64,000 nt of DNA from Flaviflagellibacter sp963786225 (GTDB taxonomy: Bacteria; Pseudomonadota; Alphaproteobacteria; Rhizobiales; Methylopilaceae). The stretch covers positions 14,566-78,565 of the forward strand of contig CAWAYQ010000002.1 of NCBI GenBank assembly GCA_963786225.1, read 5' to 3'. The notes beneath the pieces were generated by a model. The model saw nothing but the letters and a program-made list of their open reading frames with translations, made no database searches and was not told where the DNA came from. Position numbers and translations under genes: made by a program. Shown here piece after piece: positions 18,076 through 27,171 of this stretch. Positions within the stretch are counted from its first letter, which is position 1. Every line of letters begins with the position of its first letter.

Positions 18076-18100
18076 GGAACCCGTTCGCGGAGGCCGCGTT
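18076..18100 (+). promoter_or_regulatory. candidate EcfG (general stress) promoter
   Basis: GGAAC at 18076-18080 and CGTT at 18097-18100, separated by 16 bases, match the alphaproteobacterial sigma-EcfG consensus GGAAC-N16/17-CGTT. The -10 element ends 38 bases before the ATG of the DUF892 stress protein. Proteins of that family are typical members of the general stress regulon. Confidence 0.7.
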
Positions 18101-18138
18101 CTTCCCGCACCTAACCACTCGCCGCGGGGAGAGACATC

Positions 18139-18630
18139 ATGGCCGCCGTCAAAACAATGGACGATCTGTTCCTTCATCTTCTGAAGGATATGTACCACGC
18201 CGAAAAGCAATTGCTGAGAGCGCTGCCGAAAATGGCGAAAAATACCGAATCCTCCGAACTGAAAAAGGCCTTTCAGACCCATCTCGGCGAGACCGAGGGC
18301 CAGGTGAAGCGCCTTGAAAAGGTGTTCGACATGCTCGGCAAAAAGGCCCAGGGCATCCCGTGCAAGGCCATGCAGGGCCTCGTCGAGGAAGGCAAGGAAG
18401 CCATGGACGAGGTCGAGGATGCCGAGGTTCTCGATGCCGCCCTTCTGGCCGGTGCCCAGGCCGTCGAGCACTACGAGATTTCCCGCTACGGCACCCTGAT
18501 CGCCTGGGCCAACCAGCTCGGCCTCAAGGACGCCGCCCGGCTGTTCGAGCAGAACCTTGCCGAGGAAAAGAACGCAGACAAGCTGCTTAACGAAATCGCG
18601 CTCGGCAAGGTTAACCAGAAGGCCGCCTGA
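18139..18630 (+). CDS. DUF892 (YciF-type) ferritin-like stress protein
   Basis: 163 aa, all helical, forming a ferritin-like four-helix bundle. Carboxylate and His ligands are spread over the helices, in KDMYHAEKQLL, LGETEGQVKRLEKVF, EHYEISRYG and EEKNADKLL. YciF-type proteins are non-haem di-iron proteins induced by osmotic and general stress, with no established reaction. A ribosome site (GGGGAGAG) precedes the ATG. The gene stands alone between a stress promoter and a terminator. Confidence 0.92.
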   Translation: MAAVKTMDDLFLHLLKDMYHAEKQLLRALPKMAKNTESSELKKAFQTHLGETEGQVKRLEKVFDMLGKKAQGIPCKAMQGLVEEGKEAMDEVEDAEVLDAALLAGAQAVEHYEISRYGTLIAWANQLGLKDAARLFEQNLAEEKNADKLLNEIALGKVNQKAA

Positions 18631-18673
18631 AAGCCGTCATGCTGGGGCCGGCCCGGCGCTTTTGACGAAGAAT

Positions 18674-18696
18674 GGGCCCGCTCGGCGGGCCCTTTT
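18674..18696 (+). terminator. intrinsic terminator after the DUF892 gene
   Basis: A 7-bp GC stem (GGGCCCG / CGGGCCC) with a 5-base loop is followed by TTTT. It lies 43 bp after the DUF892 stop and ahead of rimO. Confidence 0.8.
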
Positions 18697-18796
18697 CCTA
18701 TCCAGCTTGGACAACTTCCGAATTCCGCCTCATCCGTGCTATAGGCCCGGCCAATCGCGGCCCTCTGGGCCGCGCCTCTTTTTCGGATGACATTTT

Positions 18797-20119
18797 ATGG
18801 ACGATAGGCCCGCCCCTCGCGTGGGGCTCGTCAGCCTCGGCTGCCCCAAGGCGCTGGTCGACAGCGAACGCATCATCACGCAGCTTCGCGCCGAGGGCTA
18901 TGAGCTGTCGCCGAGCTATGCCGGCGCCGATGTCGTCATCGTCAACACCTGCGGCTTCCTCGATTCCGCCAAGGCGGAGAGTCTCGAAGCCATCGGTGAG
19001 GCCATGGCCGCGAACGGTAAGGTCGTCGTCACCGGTTGCATGGGCGGCCAGCCCGAACTGATCCGGGACAAGTTCCCCAACGTTCTCGCCATCACGGGGC
19101 CCGCGCAATACGAGGCCGTCGTCGGTGCGGTGCACAAGGCAGCGCCGCCGCGGCACGACCCTTTCATGGACCTTGTGCCCGAGCAGGGCCTGCGGCTGAC
19201 GCCCCGTCACTACGCCTATTTGAAAATCTCCGAGGGCTGCAACAACCGCTGCTCGTTCTGCATCATCCCACAGCTGCGCGGCGATCTCGTCAGCCGGCCG
19301 GTGGGCGATGTCCTCCGCGAGGCCGAGAAACTGGTGCGGGCCGGAGTAAAGGAACTCCTCGTCATCTCCCAGGACACCAGCGCTTACGGCGTCGATATCA
19401 AATATGCCGAGAGCAAATGGCAGGACCGGCAGGTTCGCACCAAATTCCTCGACCTCTGTCGCGAACTGGGCGACATGGGCGTATGGACGCGTCTCCACTA
19501 CGTGTATCCCTATCCGCATGTCGACGAGGTCATTCCGTTGATGGCGGAGGGCAAGATCCTGCCCTATCTCGACATCCCGCTGCAGCATGCGAGCCCGAAC
19601 GTGCTCCGCGCGATGAAGCGTCCGGCGCATCAGGAGAAGACGCTGGAGCGCATCCGCCGCTGGCGCGAAATCTGTCCGGACATCACGTTGCGCTCGACCT
19701 TCATCGTCGGCTTTCCCGGCGAGACGGAAGAGGACATGCAGATCCTGCTCGACTGGATGGATGAAGCGCAGCTCGACCGTGTCGGCTGCTTTACCTACGA
19801 GCCGGTGGCCGGGGCGCCGGCGAACCAGATCGCCCTGCCCGTACCCGACGAGGTCAAGCAGGAGCGCCAGGGCCGCTTCATGGAAAAGCAGGCGCTGATT
19901 TCGGAACGCAAGCTGGCAGCCAAGATCGGCAAACGCCTCGACGTCATCATCGATGACGTCGACGACGAAGGCGGGGCTCAGGGCCGCTCGAAGAGCGATG
20001 CGCCGGAAATCGACGGCGCCGTGCATCTGCGCAGCCGCCGCAAAGTGCAGGTCGGTGAGATCGTCAGCGTCAAGATCGAAGACGCCGACGAACACGATCT
20101 CTACGGCACGGTCGTCTAG
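18797..20119 (+). CDS. rimO: ribosomal protein S12 (Asp88) methylthiotransferase
   Basis: 440 aa, the usual length. Radical SAM methylthiotransferase with three domains. The N-terminal MTTase domain carries its cluster Cys in SLGCPKALVDSE, VNTCGFL and TGCMGG. The radical SAM core has CNNRCSFC near residue 148. The C-terminal domain is TRAM-like (about 370-438). The LGCPKALVD motif and the acidic TRAM tail separate RimO from MiaB. It adds a methylthio group to Asp88 of ribosomal protein S12. It is followed by a convergent gene 3 bp away. Confidence 0.96.
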   Translation: MDDRPAPRVGLVSLGCPKALVDSERIITQLRAEGYELSPSYAGADVVIVNTCGFLDSAKAESLEAIGEAMAANGKVVVTGCMGGQPELIRDKFPNVLAITGPAQYEAVVGAVHKAAPPRHDPFMDLVPEQGLRLTPRHYAYLKISEGCNNRCSFCIIPQLRGDLVSRPVGDVLREAEKLVRAGVKELLVISQDTSAYGVDIKYAESKWQDRQVRTKFLDLCRELGDMGVWTRLHYVYPYPHVDEVIPLMAEGKILPYLDIPLQHASPNVLRAMKRPAHQEKTLERIRRWREICPDITLRSTFIVGFPGETEEDMQILLDWMDEAQLDRVGCFTYEPVAGAPANQIALPVPDEVKQERQGRFMEKQALISERKLAAKIGKRLDVIIDDVDDEGGAQGRSKSDAPEIDGAVHLRSRRKVQVGEIVSVKIEDADEHDLYGTVV

Positions 20120-20122
20120 GTC

Positions 20123-21094
20123 TCACGGCACCAGGATCGTCGAGCCCGTCGTCGCGCGCGCTTCGAGCGCGCGATGTGCCTCGGCTGCGTCCTTCAATGC
20201 GAAGCGAGCCCCGATCTCGATCTTCACCTTTCCACTCGCAACGACGTCGAAAAGATCGTTCGCCGTCTCGTCCAGGGTCGCCCGCGTCGACGTGTAATGA
20301 AACAGCGTCGGGCGCGTCATGAACAAAGATCCCTTTTGCGCCAGCATGGAGGGTTCGAAGCCCTTCACCGGCCCGGACGAATTCCCGAACAGCACCAGCA
20401 TGCCGAACGGCTTCAGGCTGTCGAGCGAGCCGATATATGTCGCCTGCCCCACTGAATCATAGGCCACATCGCATTTCGCGCCGTCCGTGATCTCGGCGAC
20501 CCGCACGGCTACATCCTCCGTCCGGTAAAGAACGGTGTGATGCACGCCGTTCGCGCGCGCCCGCACCGCCTTGTCCTCGCTGCCGACCGTGCCGATGATT
20601 GTCGCACCGAGATGATTGGCCCATTGCGTCGCGATCGAGCCGACGCCGCCGGATGCGGCATGGAACAGGATCGTATGGCCGGGCTTCACCGCGAATGTGC
20701 GGCGCAGCAAATAACGCGCCGTCATGCCCTTGAGCATCATGCCCGCGGCGGCTTCATCGGAAATGGCGTCCGGCACTTTGACGAACGTGCTTTCCGGCGC
20801 GGTGATCTCGGTCGCATAGGCGCCATTTACGTTCGCGGAGGCCACACGGTCCCCCACCGCAAAGCCCGTGACGTCCGCTCCCACTTCCTCGACGATGCCT
20901 GCCGCTTCCTTTCCCAGGCGGAACGGCAGCGGCTGGGGGTAAAGCCCGGTCCGGTGATAGACGTCGAGGAAGTTGACGCCGATGGCCGTGGTGCGCACCC
21001 GCAGTTCCCCGGGCTCGGGCGCGCGTCCCGGCGCGTCCTCGTAGCTCAGGACTTCCGGTCCGCCATGGGCGTGAACGACAATTGCTTTGGGCAT
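20123..21094 (-). CDS. NADPH:quinone oxidoreductase, zeta-crystallin-like
   Basis: 323 aa from the ATG at 21094, placed after AGAGG. MDR-superfamily protein without the structural zinc lobe. It has the substrate domain VNFLDVYHRTGLYP, the glycine-rich NADPH strand FHAASGGVGSIATQWA, and the later YDSVGQATYIGSLDSLKPFG, all typical of QorA. It transfers electrons from NADPH to quinones in the cytosol. The stop lies 3 bp from that of rimO on the other strand. The 267 bp upstream, before pcs, hold no further gene that I can see. Confidence 0.92.
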   Translation of the reverse strand: MPKAIVVHAHGGPEVLSYEDAPGRAPEPGELRVRTTAIGVNFLDVYHRTGLYPQPLPFRLGKEAAGIVEEVGADVTGFAVGDRVASANVNGAYATEITAPESTFVKVPDAISDEAAAGMMLKGMTARYLLRRTFAVKPGHTILFHAASGGVGSIATQWANHLGATIIGTVGSEDKAVRARANGVHHTVLYRTEDVAVRVAEITDGAKCDVAYDSVGQATYIGSLDSLKPFGMLVLFGNSSGPVKGFEPSMLAQKGSLFMTRPTLFHYTSTRATLDETANDLFDVVASGKVKIEIGARFALKDAAEAHRALEARATTGSTILVP

Positions 21095-21361
21095 GACCGA
21101 CCTCTGATGAGAACGTGTGTCCGGAAGTGTAGCCGCAAGGCGCGTTTGCCTGGACTCATACCTAAGCCCTGGTTTTCGTACGGCGATGGGGCCGAAGCCC
21201 GCGAGCGTGGAAAACCACAGCGTGGCCAATGGTACCGACACGAGCGGAACCGGCAAGGACGACGATCAGGTGGCCTTGCTCCGCATCGACGGGTCGTTCT
21301 TCTTCGGAATCGCCTCGTGCATTGTTGAAGCTGTCGAGATCGCCGGCACTCTCCCGCGTGC

Positions 21362-22087
21362 TCAGCTCCGCGCTGCCGGACGCACCAACCCGATAAGCAG
21401 GAAATAGAGACCGACCGCCGCGAGGCCGATACGAACCGCAAGGGGCGGTTCGAGATTCCACCAGATCGCAAGCGCGCACAGGACGCCGACCATGGTCAAC
21501 ATGCCGATATTCAGAGGGCGGAACCGCCTCACCCGCATCGGATGGACGAACGCCAGCGGCGCAAAGGTCAGCGCGGAAAACAGCACTACTGCCCCGAGCA
21601 CCACCCAAGGACCGGGGTTCAACACAAAGGCAAGGAAGGCGAACAGATTCCATGTGGCCGGGAAGCCGCGGAAATGCCAGTCGTCCGTCTTCATCCGAAC
21701 ATCGGCGAAATACAGCGCGGACGTAACGAGGATCAGCGCGGTGGCGGCCAGGGCAAATGTCTCGGGCAAAAGCCCGGCGCGATACATCGCGTAGGCCGGA
21801 ACCAGCACATAGGTGATGTAGTCCACGACGAGATCGAGGATTTCGCCGGAGAATTCGGGCGCCGTCCGCTTCACGTCGGCGCGCCGGGCGAAGCTGCCGT
21901 CGACGCCATCGACCACCAGCGCAAGAGCCAGCCAGCCGAACATGGCCGCGAAATGCTGGTCGAGAGCTGCCAGAAGGGCCAGGAAGCCCAGCACGGCCCC
22001 GGAGGCCGTGAACGCATGGACCGCGAGGCCCGCGGCGTGCGATTTGCCGCTGGGGGCGTCCTCCCGAGGCTTCCCGGTCTTGGCCAT
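21362..22087 (-). CDS. pcs: phosphatidylcholine synthase
   Basis: 241 aa with about seven to eight membrane helices. It makes phosphatidylcholine in one step from CDP-diacylglycerol and free choline at the inner membrane. The Pcs form of the CDP-alcohol phosphotransferase motif is clear: DGSFAR, twelve residues, then GEILDLVVD with both Asp. FADVRMKTDDWHFRGFPATWN is also a Pcs signature. Pcs is common in host-associated and rhizobial alphaproteobacteria. It is divergent from the UbiH-like gene, with 70 bp between them. Confidence 0.92.
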   Translation of the reverse strand: MAKTGKPREDAPSGKSHAAGLAVHAFTASGAVLGFLALLAALDQHFAAMFGWLALALVVDGVDGSFARRADVKRTAPEFSGEILDLVVDYITYVLVPAYAMYRAGLLPETFALAATALILVTSALYFADVRMKTDDWHFRGFPATWNLFAFLAFVLNPGPWVVLGAVVLFSALTFAPLAFVHPMRVRRFRPLNIGMLTMVGVLCALAIWWNLEPPLAVRIGLAAVGLYFLLIGLVRPAARS

Positions 22088-22157
22088 GAGACAAACCTAG
22101 CATTGTTGCGGACGCGTGAAGACTTTATGCCTTGCGACGGAAGGTCCGGAAAGCGGC

Positions 22158-23336
22158 ATGAGCAGATCTCTGGAAACGCAGGTAGTGGTGATCGGTGGCG
22201 GACCGGCCGGGCTGGTCGCGGGCACGCTTCTCGCCGCGTCGGGCGTGCCCACGGCCCTTGTCGCGCCCCCTGCCCCGGCTGATACCCGCACTTCGGCCTT
22301 GATGCAAAGCTCGCTCAAGGTTCTCGAGCGAATCGGCGTCTGGCCTGCGCTCGCACCGAAAACCGGGGCCCTCAAGAAGCTTCGTCTCGTCGATGCCTCC
22401 GGCGGTCTGGTTCGTGCGCCGGAAACCCTGTTCGATGCCGCCGAGCTCGGCCTTCTGGCGTTCGGGTACAACTTCGAGAACACAATTCTCCTCGCAGCGC
22501 TCCGCGAAGCGGCCGGCAATTTTCCGCATCTTGCGGTGTTCACTTCGCGTGTCGCGACCGTCGAGCCCGGTCCGGACACCGTTCGCGTGCGGCTCGAAAG
22601 CGGCGAGAACATCACCGCCCGCCTGGCCGTCGGCGCCGATGGGCGACAGTCGCTCTGCCGTGCCGCCGCCGGAATTGAGGCCAGAGACCGGGATTACCCT
22701 CAATCGGCACTAACCCTGAACTTCAGCCACAGCCGCCCGCACGCCGGCATCTCGACCGAATTCCATCGCCGCGGCGGCCCGCTCGTTCTGGTGCCGCTTC
22801 CCGGCGATCGCTCGAGCATGGTTCTTGTCAATACACCCGAAGAGATCGCTCGTCTCGACGCTCTCGGCGGCGCCGCGTTCGGCCGCGAACTTGAAGTGCT
22901 GACGCACGGACTTCTCGGCCGCATCACGCCGGACGAAGCGCGCGGCGCGCGCCCGCTGGGCGGCCTCTCGGTGGACACTTTCGCCGCCAATCGCATCGCG
23001 CTCGTGGGTGAAGCCGCCCATGTCCTGCCGCCCATCGGCGCGCAGGGCCTCAATCTTGGTATCCGCGATGCCTCGGCGATCGCCGAACTCGCATCGGATG
23101 CTGTCGGCAGCGGCAGGGACCCCGGCGTCCCCGAAATTCTCGCCGCTTACGACAAAGCCCGTCACGCCGACGCGCATCCGCGCCAGATCGCCGTCGATCT
23201 TCTCAACCGCTCGCTGCTCGCCGACTTCCTGCCTTTCGATGCCGCCCGCGCCGCCGGCCTTTGGGCCTTGGCCTCGCTGCCTCCGCTGAGACGCGCGGTC
23301 ATGCGGCGCGGCATGGCGCTCGCAGCGAACCATTGA
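22158..23336 (+). CDS. UbiH/UbiF-family FAD-dependent hydroxylase
   Basis: 392 aa from the ATG at 22158. A GTG 42 bases upstream is less likely. FAD-binding motifs are in order: VVVIGGGPAGLVAGTLLA at the N-terminus, the middle VGADGRQSLCR, and the late IALVGEAAHVLPPIGAQGLNLGIRD. This last is the family's GD motif with E in place of the usual D. The closest known roles are ring hydroxylations in ubiquinone synthesis with O2 and NADPH. No other ubi genes are adjacent, so the position hydroxylated is not clear. Confidence 0.85.
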   Translation: MSRSLETQVVVIGGGPAGLVAGTLLAASGVPTALVAPPAPADTRTSALMQSSLKVLERIGVWPALAPKTGALKKLRLVDASGGLVRAPETLFDAAELGLLAFGYNFENTILLAALREAAGNFPHLAVFTSRVATVEPGPDTVRVRLESGENITARLAVGADGRQSLCRAAAGIEARDRDYPQSALTLNFSHSRPHAGISTEFHRRGGPLVLVPLPGDRSSMVLVNTPEEIARLDALGGAAFGRELEVLTHGLLGRITPDEARGARPLGGLSVDTFAANRIALVGEAAHVLPPIGAQGLNLGIRDASAIAELASDAVGSGRDPGVPEILAAYDKARHADAHPRQIAVDLLNRSLLADFLPFDAARAAGLWALASLPPLRRAVMRRGMALAANH

Positions 23337-23338
23337 CC

Positions 23339-24316
23339 ATGAACCGGGCCAGCCTGCGCCGCGCGTCGCGCGCGCTCTACTACCGCGCCGAATATGCAGC
23401 GTTCCGCGCGATGGCCGCGATCCTGAAATCGTTTGGCGTGGATCGGGCCTCTGCATACAGCGGGAAACTCTGGCAGGTCCTCGCGCCGCGCACGCATCGG
23501 CACCAGGCGGCCTTGCGGCATCTCGAACTGGCTTTCCCGCAGAAGAGCCTTGAAGAGCGCGAGCTTATCGCGCGCGATGTCTGGGACAACCTCGGCCGCA
23601 CCACCGCCGAAGCGCTGCTGATTGAAAAAATCGCCGCCGAGCCGTGGCGCATTCACATCAGATCTCCGGACGTCATGGAAATCATAGCCCGCGAGAAAGG
23701 CCGTGTTGTCGTGGCGTCCATGCATTACGCGAATTGGGAATTGATCGCGCCCGCTTTCAAGGCGGCGGGTTTCCCGATGGCCTTCATCTATCAGCGCGTG
23801 AAGAACCCGCACGCCGAACTCTATCTGCGCCGCCTGCGTTTGAAAGTGTTTCCAGGCGGCGTCTATCCCAAAGGCGATGTCGCACCGCGCCGCCTGATCT
23901 CATGGTTGAAGTCCGGTAATCCGGTTCTGATACTCGCCGACCAGCGCACGGGCGATGTGCCTGCCGAGTTCTTCGGCCATCCCGCGCCCTCGACTCCCCT
24001 TCCCGTGTTCATGGCGCGAAGCTTCGGCGCGCCGCTGATTGCGGCCCGTCTCGTGCGTACGCATGGCGCGCATTTCGATCTTTATCTGGAAGTCGTGCCG
24101 GTCGCCAACAGCGCGAGCCGCGAGCGGGACGTGACGGAGGCGACGGGAGCGCTTCAGGCCCTGTTCGAGAGCTGGATCCGGGAAATTCCCGGCCAATGGA
24201 TGTGGGCGCACCGGAGATGGCACCGCCAGGGACCGCCACTTGGCTGGACCTCGCCGAGCGCGGCACAAAACAAAACGCGCGACCCGAAGGCCGCGCGTCG
24301 AAAATCGAAGAGCTGA
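23339..24316 (+). CDS. LpxL/HtrB-family lipid A acyltransferase
   Basis: 325 aa from the ATG two bases after the hydroxylase stop. LPLAT superfamily: the catalytic HX4D/E motif is HYANWE (SMHYANWELIAPAF), followed by FIYQRVKNPHAE, LADQR and the C-terminal PGQWMWAHRRW, all as in HtrB. An N-terminal amphipathic/membrane segment is expected to hold it at the inner membrane. It transfers a secondary acyl chain to lipid A. The chain length cannot be told. The lysine-rich tail overlaps the terminator of the convergent ialB gene. Confidence 0.88.
   Translation: MNRASLRRASRALYYRAEYAAFRAMAAILKSFGVDRASAYSGKLWQVLAPRTHRHQAALRHLELAFPQKSLEERELIARDVWDNLGRTTAEALLIEKIAAEPWRIHIRSPDVMEIIAREKGRVVVASMHYANWELIAPAFKAAGFPMAFIYQRVKNPHAELYLRRLRLKVFPGGVYPKGDVAPRRLISWLKSGNPVLILADQRTGDVPAEFFGHPAPSTPLPVFMARSFGAPLIAARLVRTHGAHFDLYLEVVPVANSASRERDVTEATGALQALFESWIREIPGQWMWAHRRWHRQGPPLGWTSPSAAQNKTRDPKAARRKSKS
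24267..24297 (-). terminator. terminator of the ialB gene, inside the 3' end of the acyltransferase gene
   Basis: Read leftward, a stem CGCGCG(G)CC/GG(T)CGCGCG with a TTCG loop is followed by TTTTGTTTT. The stem spans 24276-24297, with one mismatch. It lies 33 bp past the ialB stop and uses bases that also encode the tail of the convergent acyltransferase. Confidence 0.7.
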
Positions 24317-24329
24317 AACCGCTTCTGTT

Positions 24330-25118
24330 TTACTGCGTCTTGACGGGAGCGGCCGGCGCCGTTGCCGGGGCGGCTGCACCGCTCTCCTGAAGCTTCTTGC
24401 GCTGCTCCTCGGCACGCTTTGCCAGTTCGCTCTGCAGCTTGTTCTGGCCGTCCTCGAAGGCTTTGCGCTTTTCCTCGGCCACTTTCGCGTCGAGGGCCTT
24501 TCCGTCATAGGCGGCGGCGAAGCCTGCGAGCGAGACGCGAGCGCCCAGCCATTCACCCTTCTGGTTGGCGAAGAAGATGTTGAGGTTCTGGCCCTTGCGG
24601 ATATTCGCGAGGATGTCGTCGCTGAGCAGAACCTCGGTCACGCATGCATTGGGGAAGCAGATGCGGTAGCGGCCCGGGATCGGTGTCTTGGCATCGTCAA
24701 TCACAAGGTTAACGCCCGGCTGGATCAGGAAACCCGGGGGCACCATGGCCTCGATGATGCGCTTCTTGTCCTTGTCGCGCGTCACGTCGAGAACACGGAT
24801 CTGGCCGCGGACATTGCCCTGACCGTCCAGTATGTAGCTCGCAACGGAGCAGAGTTCGGTCTTGGTGGCTTCGTCCTTGCCGCAGACCTTGAGCCATTCC
24901 GGCGCCGGGCCGCCATTCGTGGGCGCGGGTACGGTCGGTACGGTGACCGTCTTGGCCGGGGCCGCAGGAGCCTTCGGGGCAGCGGGAGCTTTCGGGGCAG
25001 CAGCCGGCGCGGCAGGAGCCGCCGGCGCCTGGGCCATCGCAGGCGCCGCGAGGAACATCGCAAGCGCGGCTGCGGACAGCGCGATCCGGGCGGAGGGCAT
25101 GCGGACGAAATCGTTCAT
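24330..25118 (-). CDS. ialB: invasion-associated locus B family protein
   Basis: 262 aa from the ATG at 25118. Order: signal peptide (cleavage near AMAQA), an Ala-Pro-Lys linker of about 35 residues, then the IalB domain (about 72-200) with two cysteine pairs (KVCGK...ELCSV and RICFPNACV) expected to form periplasmic disulfides. A long charged helix follows (VAEEKRKAFEDGQNKLQSEL), and then another Ala-Pro tail. IalB proteins are exported and named for a role in Bartonella erythrocyte invasion, but they are widespread in free-living Hyphomicrobiales where the function is unknown. It is divergent from the next gene across 190 bp. Confidence 0.88.
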   Translation of the reverse strand: MNDFVRMPSARIALSAAALAMFLAAPAMAQAPAAPAAPAAAPKAPAAPKAPAAPAKTVTVPTVPAPTNGGPAPEWLKVCGKDEATKTELCSVASYILDGQGNVRGQIRVLDVTRDKDKKRIIEAMVPPGFLIQPGVNLVIDDAKTPIPGRYRICFPNACVTEVLLSDDILANIRKGQNLNIFFANQKGEWLGARVSLAGFAAAYDGKALDAKVAEEKRKAFEDGQNKLQSELAKRAEEQRKKLQESGAAAPATAPAAPVKTQ

Positions 25119-25310
25119 TGTGTCGTCTTTCCCAATGCGGACGTTATGGCGAAGGAGTGCGCCCCGGTCCCGCGTCTGATCGAGGGGGTGTGTCGGGGCC
25201 AAATACGGCATCACCATGACGGAACACAAGCGGTTCTGCGCTTTGTGGACGAGCGATGCAAACATGTACGCGTCGCCCGGCCGGCCATGAGCCTGTGCTA
25301 GCGTCGATGT

Positions 25311-27152
25311 ATGGCGAATCAGACGCCCTGTCCACGGCGTGGAAGACGCCGTTTCCCCCTTGGCAGAGCCCTGGGCCTTTTCGGCCTTCTCGCCTTTGCC
25401 GCAACGGCCGGTGCCGAGCCGGCGGCGCATCGCCCTGGGCTGGCGATGCACGGCGATCCGGCGCTTGCACCCGGCTTTGCGCATTTGCCGTATGTAAATC
25501 CCGCCGCCCCCCGGGGCGGCCGCATCGTTAACGGCGTGCTAGGCACGTTCGACAGCCTCAATCCCTTCGTGGTGCGCGGCACGCCACCGTCCGGAATCAT
25601 CGCGAACAACGTCATCGAGCCCCTGATGGCGCGCTCCTACGACGAGCCGTTCACCCTCTATGGGCTTCTGGCAGAAAGCGCCGCGACGCCCGAGGACCGC
25701 AGCTATGTCGAGTTCCGGCTCAACGGGGCAGCCCGGTTTTCGGACGGAAAGCCGGTCACCGCGGAGGACGTGATCTTCTCCTGGCAACTGCTGAAAGATC
25801 GCGGAATGCCCAATCACCGTACCTATTACGGCAAGGTCGCGAAAGCCGAGATCATGGATCCGCGGACGGTCCGCTTCGATCTTTCCGGCGCGACGGACCG
25901 CGAACTGCCTCTGATCCTCGGCCTGATGCCGGTCCTGCCGAAACACGCCGTCAATCCCGAAACCTTCGAGGCGGGCGGGCTTACCCCCCTCATCGGTTCC
26001 GGCCCTTATGTCATTACCGGAGTCGATGCCGGCAAAAGCCTGACCCTGACCCGCAATCCCGATTACTGGGGTGCAAAGCTCCCGGCCACGCAGGGCTGGG
26101 GAAATTACAGCGAAATCCGGTATGATTATTACCGCGACGCCAACACGATGTTCGAGGCCTTCCGCAAAGGGCTTTACGATGTTCGGCCGGAAACCGATCC
26201 CGCCCGTTGGGCCTCGGGTTATGGCGGACCGGCGCTGCGCGAGGGACGCATCGTCAAGGATGAAATCGAGAGCGGCGCGCCGAAGCCGATCAACGCCTTC
26301 GTCTTCAACACCCGGCGCCCGCTGTTCAAGGACGCACGGGTGCGCGAGGCGCTCGGCCTGCTGTTCGATTTCGAATGGGCGAACGCCAATCTGTTTCACG
26401 GTGCGTACGCCCGCACCGGCAGCTATTTCGAAGGCTCGGAACTGTCGGCGCGTGGCCGTCCCGCAAGCGAGGCGGAACGCGCGTTGCTCGCGCGCTTCCC
26501 CGGCGCGGTGCGCGAGGACGTGCTTGAGGGCACATGGCAGCCTCCGAAAACAGACGGCTCCGGGCGCGACCGCGACAAGCTGCGTGCCGCGCTCGATCTG
26601 TTTCTGAAGGCCGGCTGGCAGCTCAATGGAGGTGAGCTGAAGAACGCTGCGGGCGAACGGTTCCGTTTCGAGATCCTGGTCCGCACCAAGGACCAGGAAC
26701 GCATTGCCATCACCTATGCCCGCGACCTTGCCCGTGCCGGTGTGAAAGCGGAGATCCGTCTCGTCGACACCGTTCAGTTCAACGCGCAGCTCCTGTCCTA
26801 CGATTTCGACGTCACGCAGTTTGCCTGGGACAATTCCCTTTCGCCCGGCAACGAGCAGAGCTTTTACTGGGGCTCGTCGGCGGCGACCTCGCCGGGCACG
26901 CGCAATTACATGGGGGCCACCGAGCCCGCGATCGACGCGGCCATCGCGGCCATCGTCCAGGCGAAAGGCCGCGACGAACTCGTCACGGCGACGCGGGTTC
27001 TCGACCGGATCCTCATATCGGGCTTCTACGTCGTGCCGCTCTACCACCTGCCAAAACGGTGGATAGCGCGCTGGAGCCATATTGGCCGCCCGCAAAAAAC
27101 GCCACTCTATGGACCGATTCCCGAGACGTGGTGGCGGGAGGTCGGGCAATGA
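25311..27152 (+). CDS. ABC transporter substrate-binding protein, family 5 (YejA-like)
   Basis: 613 aa, longer than the island binding proteins and in the size range of YejA. A twin-Arg-rich N-terminus leads into a signal sequence (ALGLFGLLAFAATAGA). The mature protein opens with HGLAMHGDPAL/FAHLPYVNPAAPRGG, which is typical of YejA and microcin-C-type binding proteins. FSDGKPVTAEDVIFSWQLL and FVFNTRRPLFKDARVREALG are the family core. No permease or ATPase genes follow. Instead an acyl-CoA-synthetase-like gene starts 19 bp later, so the transport partners must be elsewhere. Confidence 0.88.
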   Translation: MANQTPCPRRGRRRFPLGRALGLFGLLAFAATAGAEPAAHRPGLAMHGDPALAPGFAHLPYVNPAAPRGGRIVNGVLGTFDSLNPFVVRGTPPSGIIANNVIEPLMARSYDEPFTLYGLLAESAATPEDRSYVEFRLNGAARFSDGKPVTAEDVIFSWQLLKDRGMPNHRTYYGKVAKAEIMDPRTVRFDLSGATDRELPLILGLMPVLPKHAVNPETFEAGGLTPLIGSGPYVITGVDAGKSLTLTRNPDYWGAKLPATQGWGNYSEIRYDYYRDANTMFEAFRKGLYDVRPETDPARWASGYGGPALREGRIVKDEIESGAPKPINAFVFNTRRPLFKDARVREALGLLFDFEWANANLFHGAYARTGSYFEGSELSARGRPASEAERALLARFPGAVREDVLEGTWQPPKTDGSGRDRDKLRAALDLFLKAGWQLNGGELKNAAGERFRFEILVRTKDQERIAITYARDLARAGVKAEIRLVDTVQFNAQLLSYDFDVTQFAWDNSLSPGNEQSFYWGSSAATSPGTRNYMGATEPAIDAAIAAIVQAKGRDELVTATRVLDRILISGFYVVPLYHLPKRWIARWSHIGRPQKTPLYGPIPETWWREVGQ

Positions 27153-27171
27153 AGCGGCGGGGGGCTGCGCT

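Noticed and set aside
15822..22104. 14-base inverted match ACAATGCTAGGTTT / AAACCTAGCATTGT before the kinase gene and near pcs
   Set aside because: Several 14-base matches are expected by chance in 64 kb and no promoter logic joins the two places.
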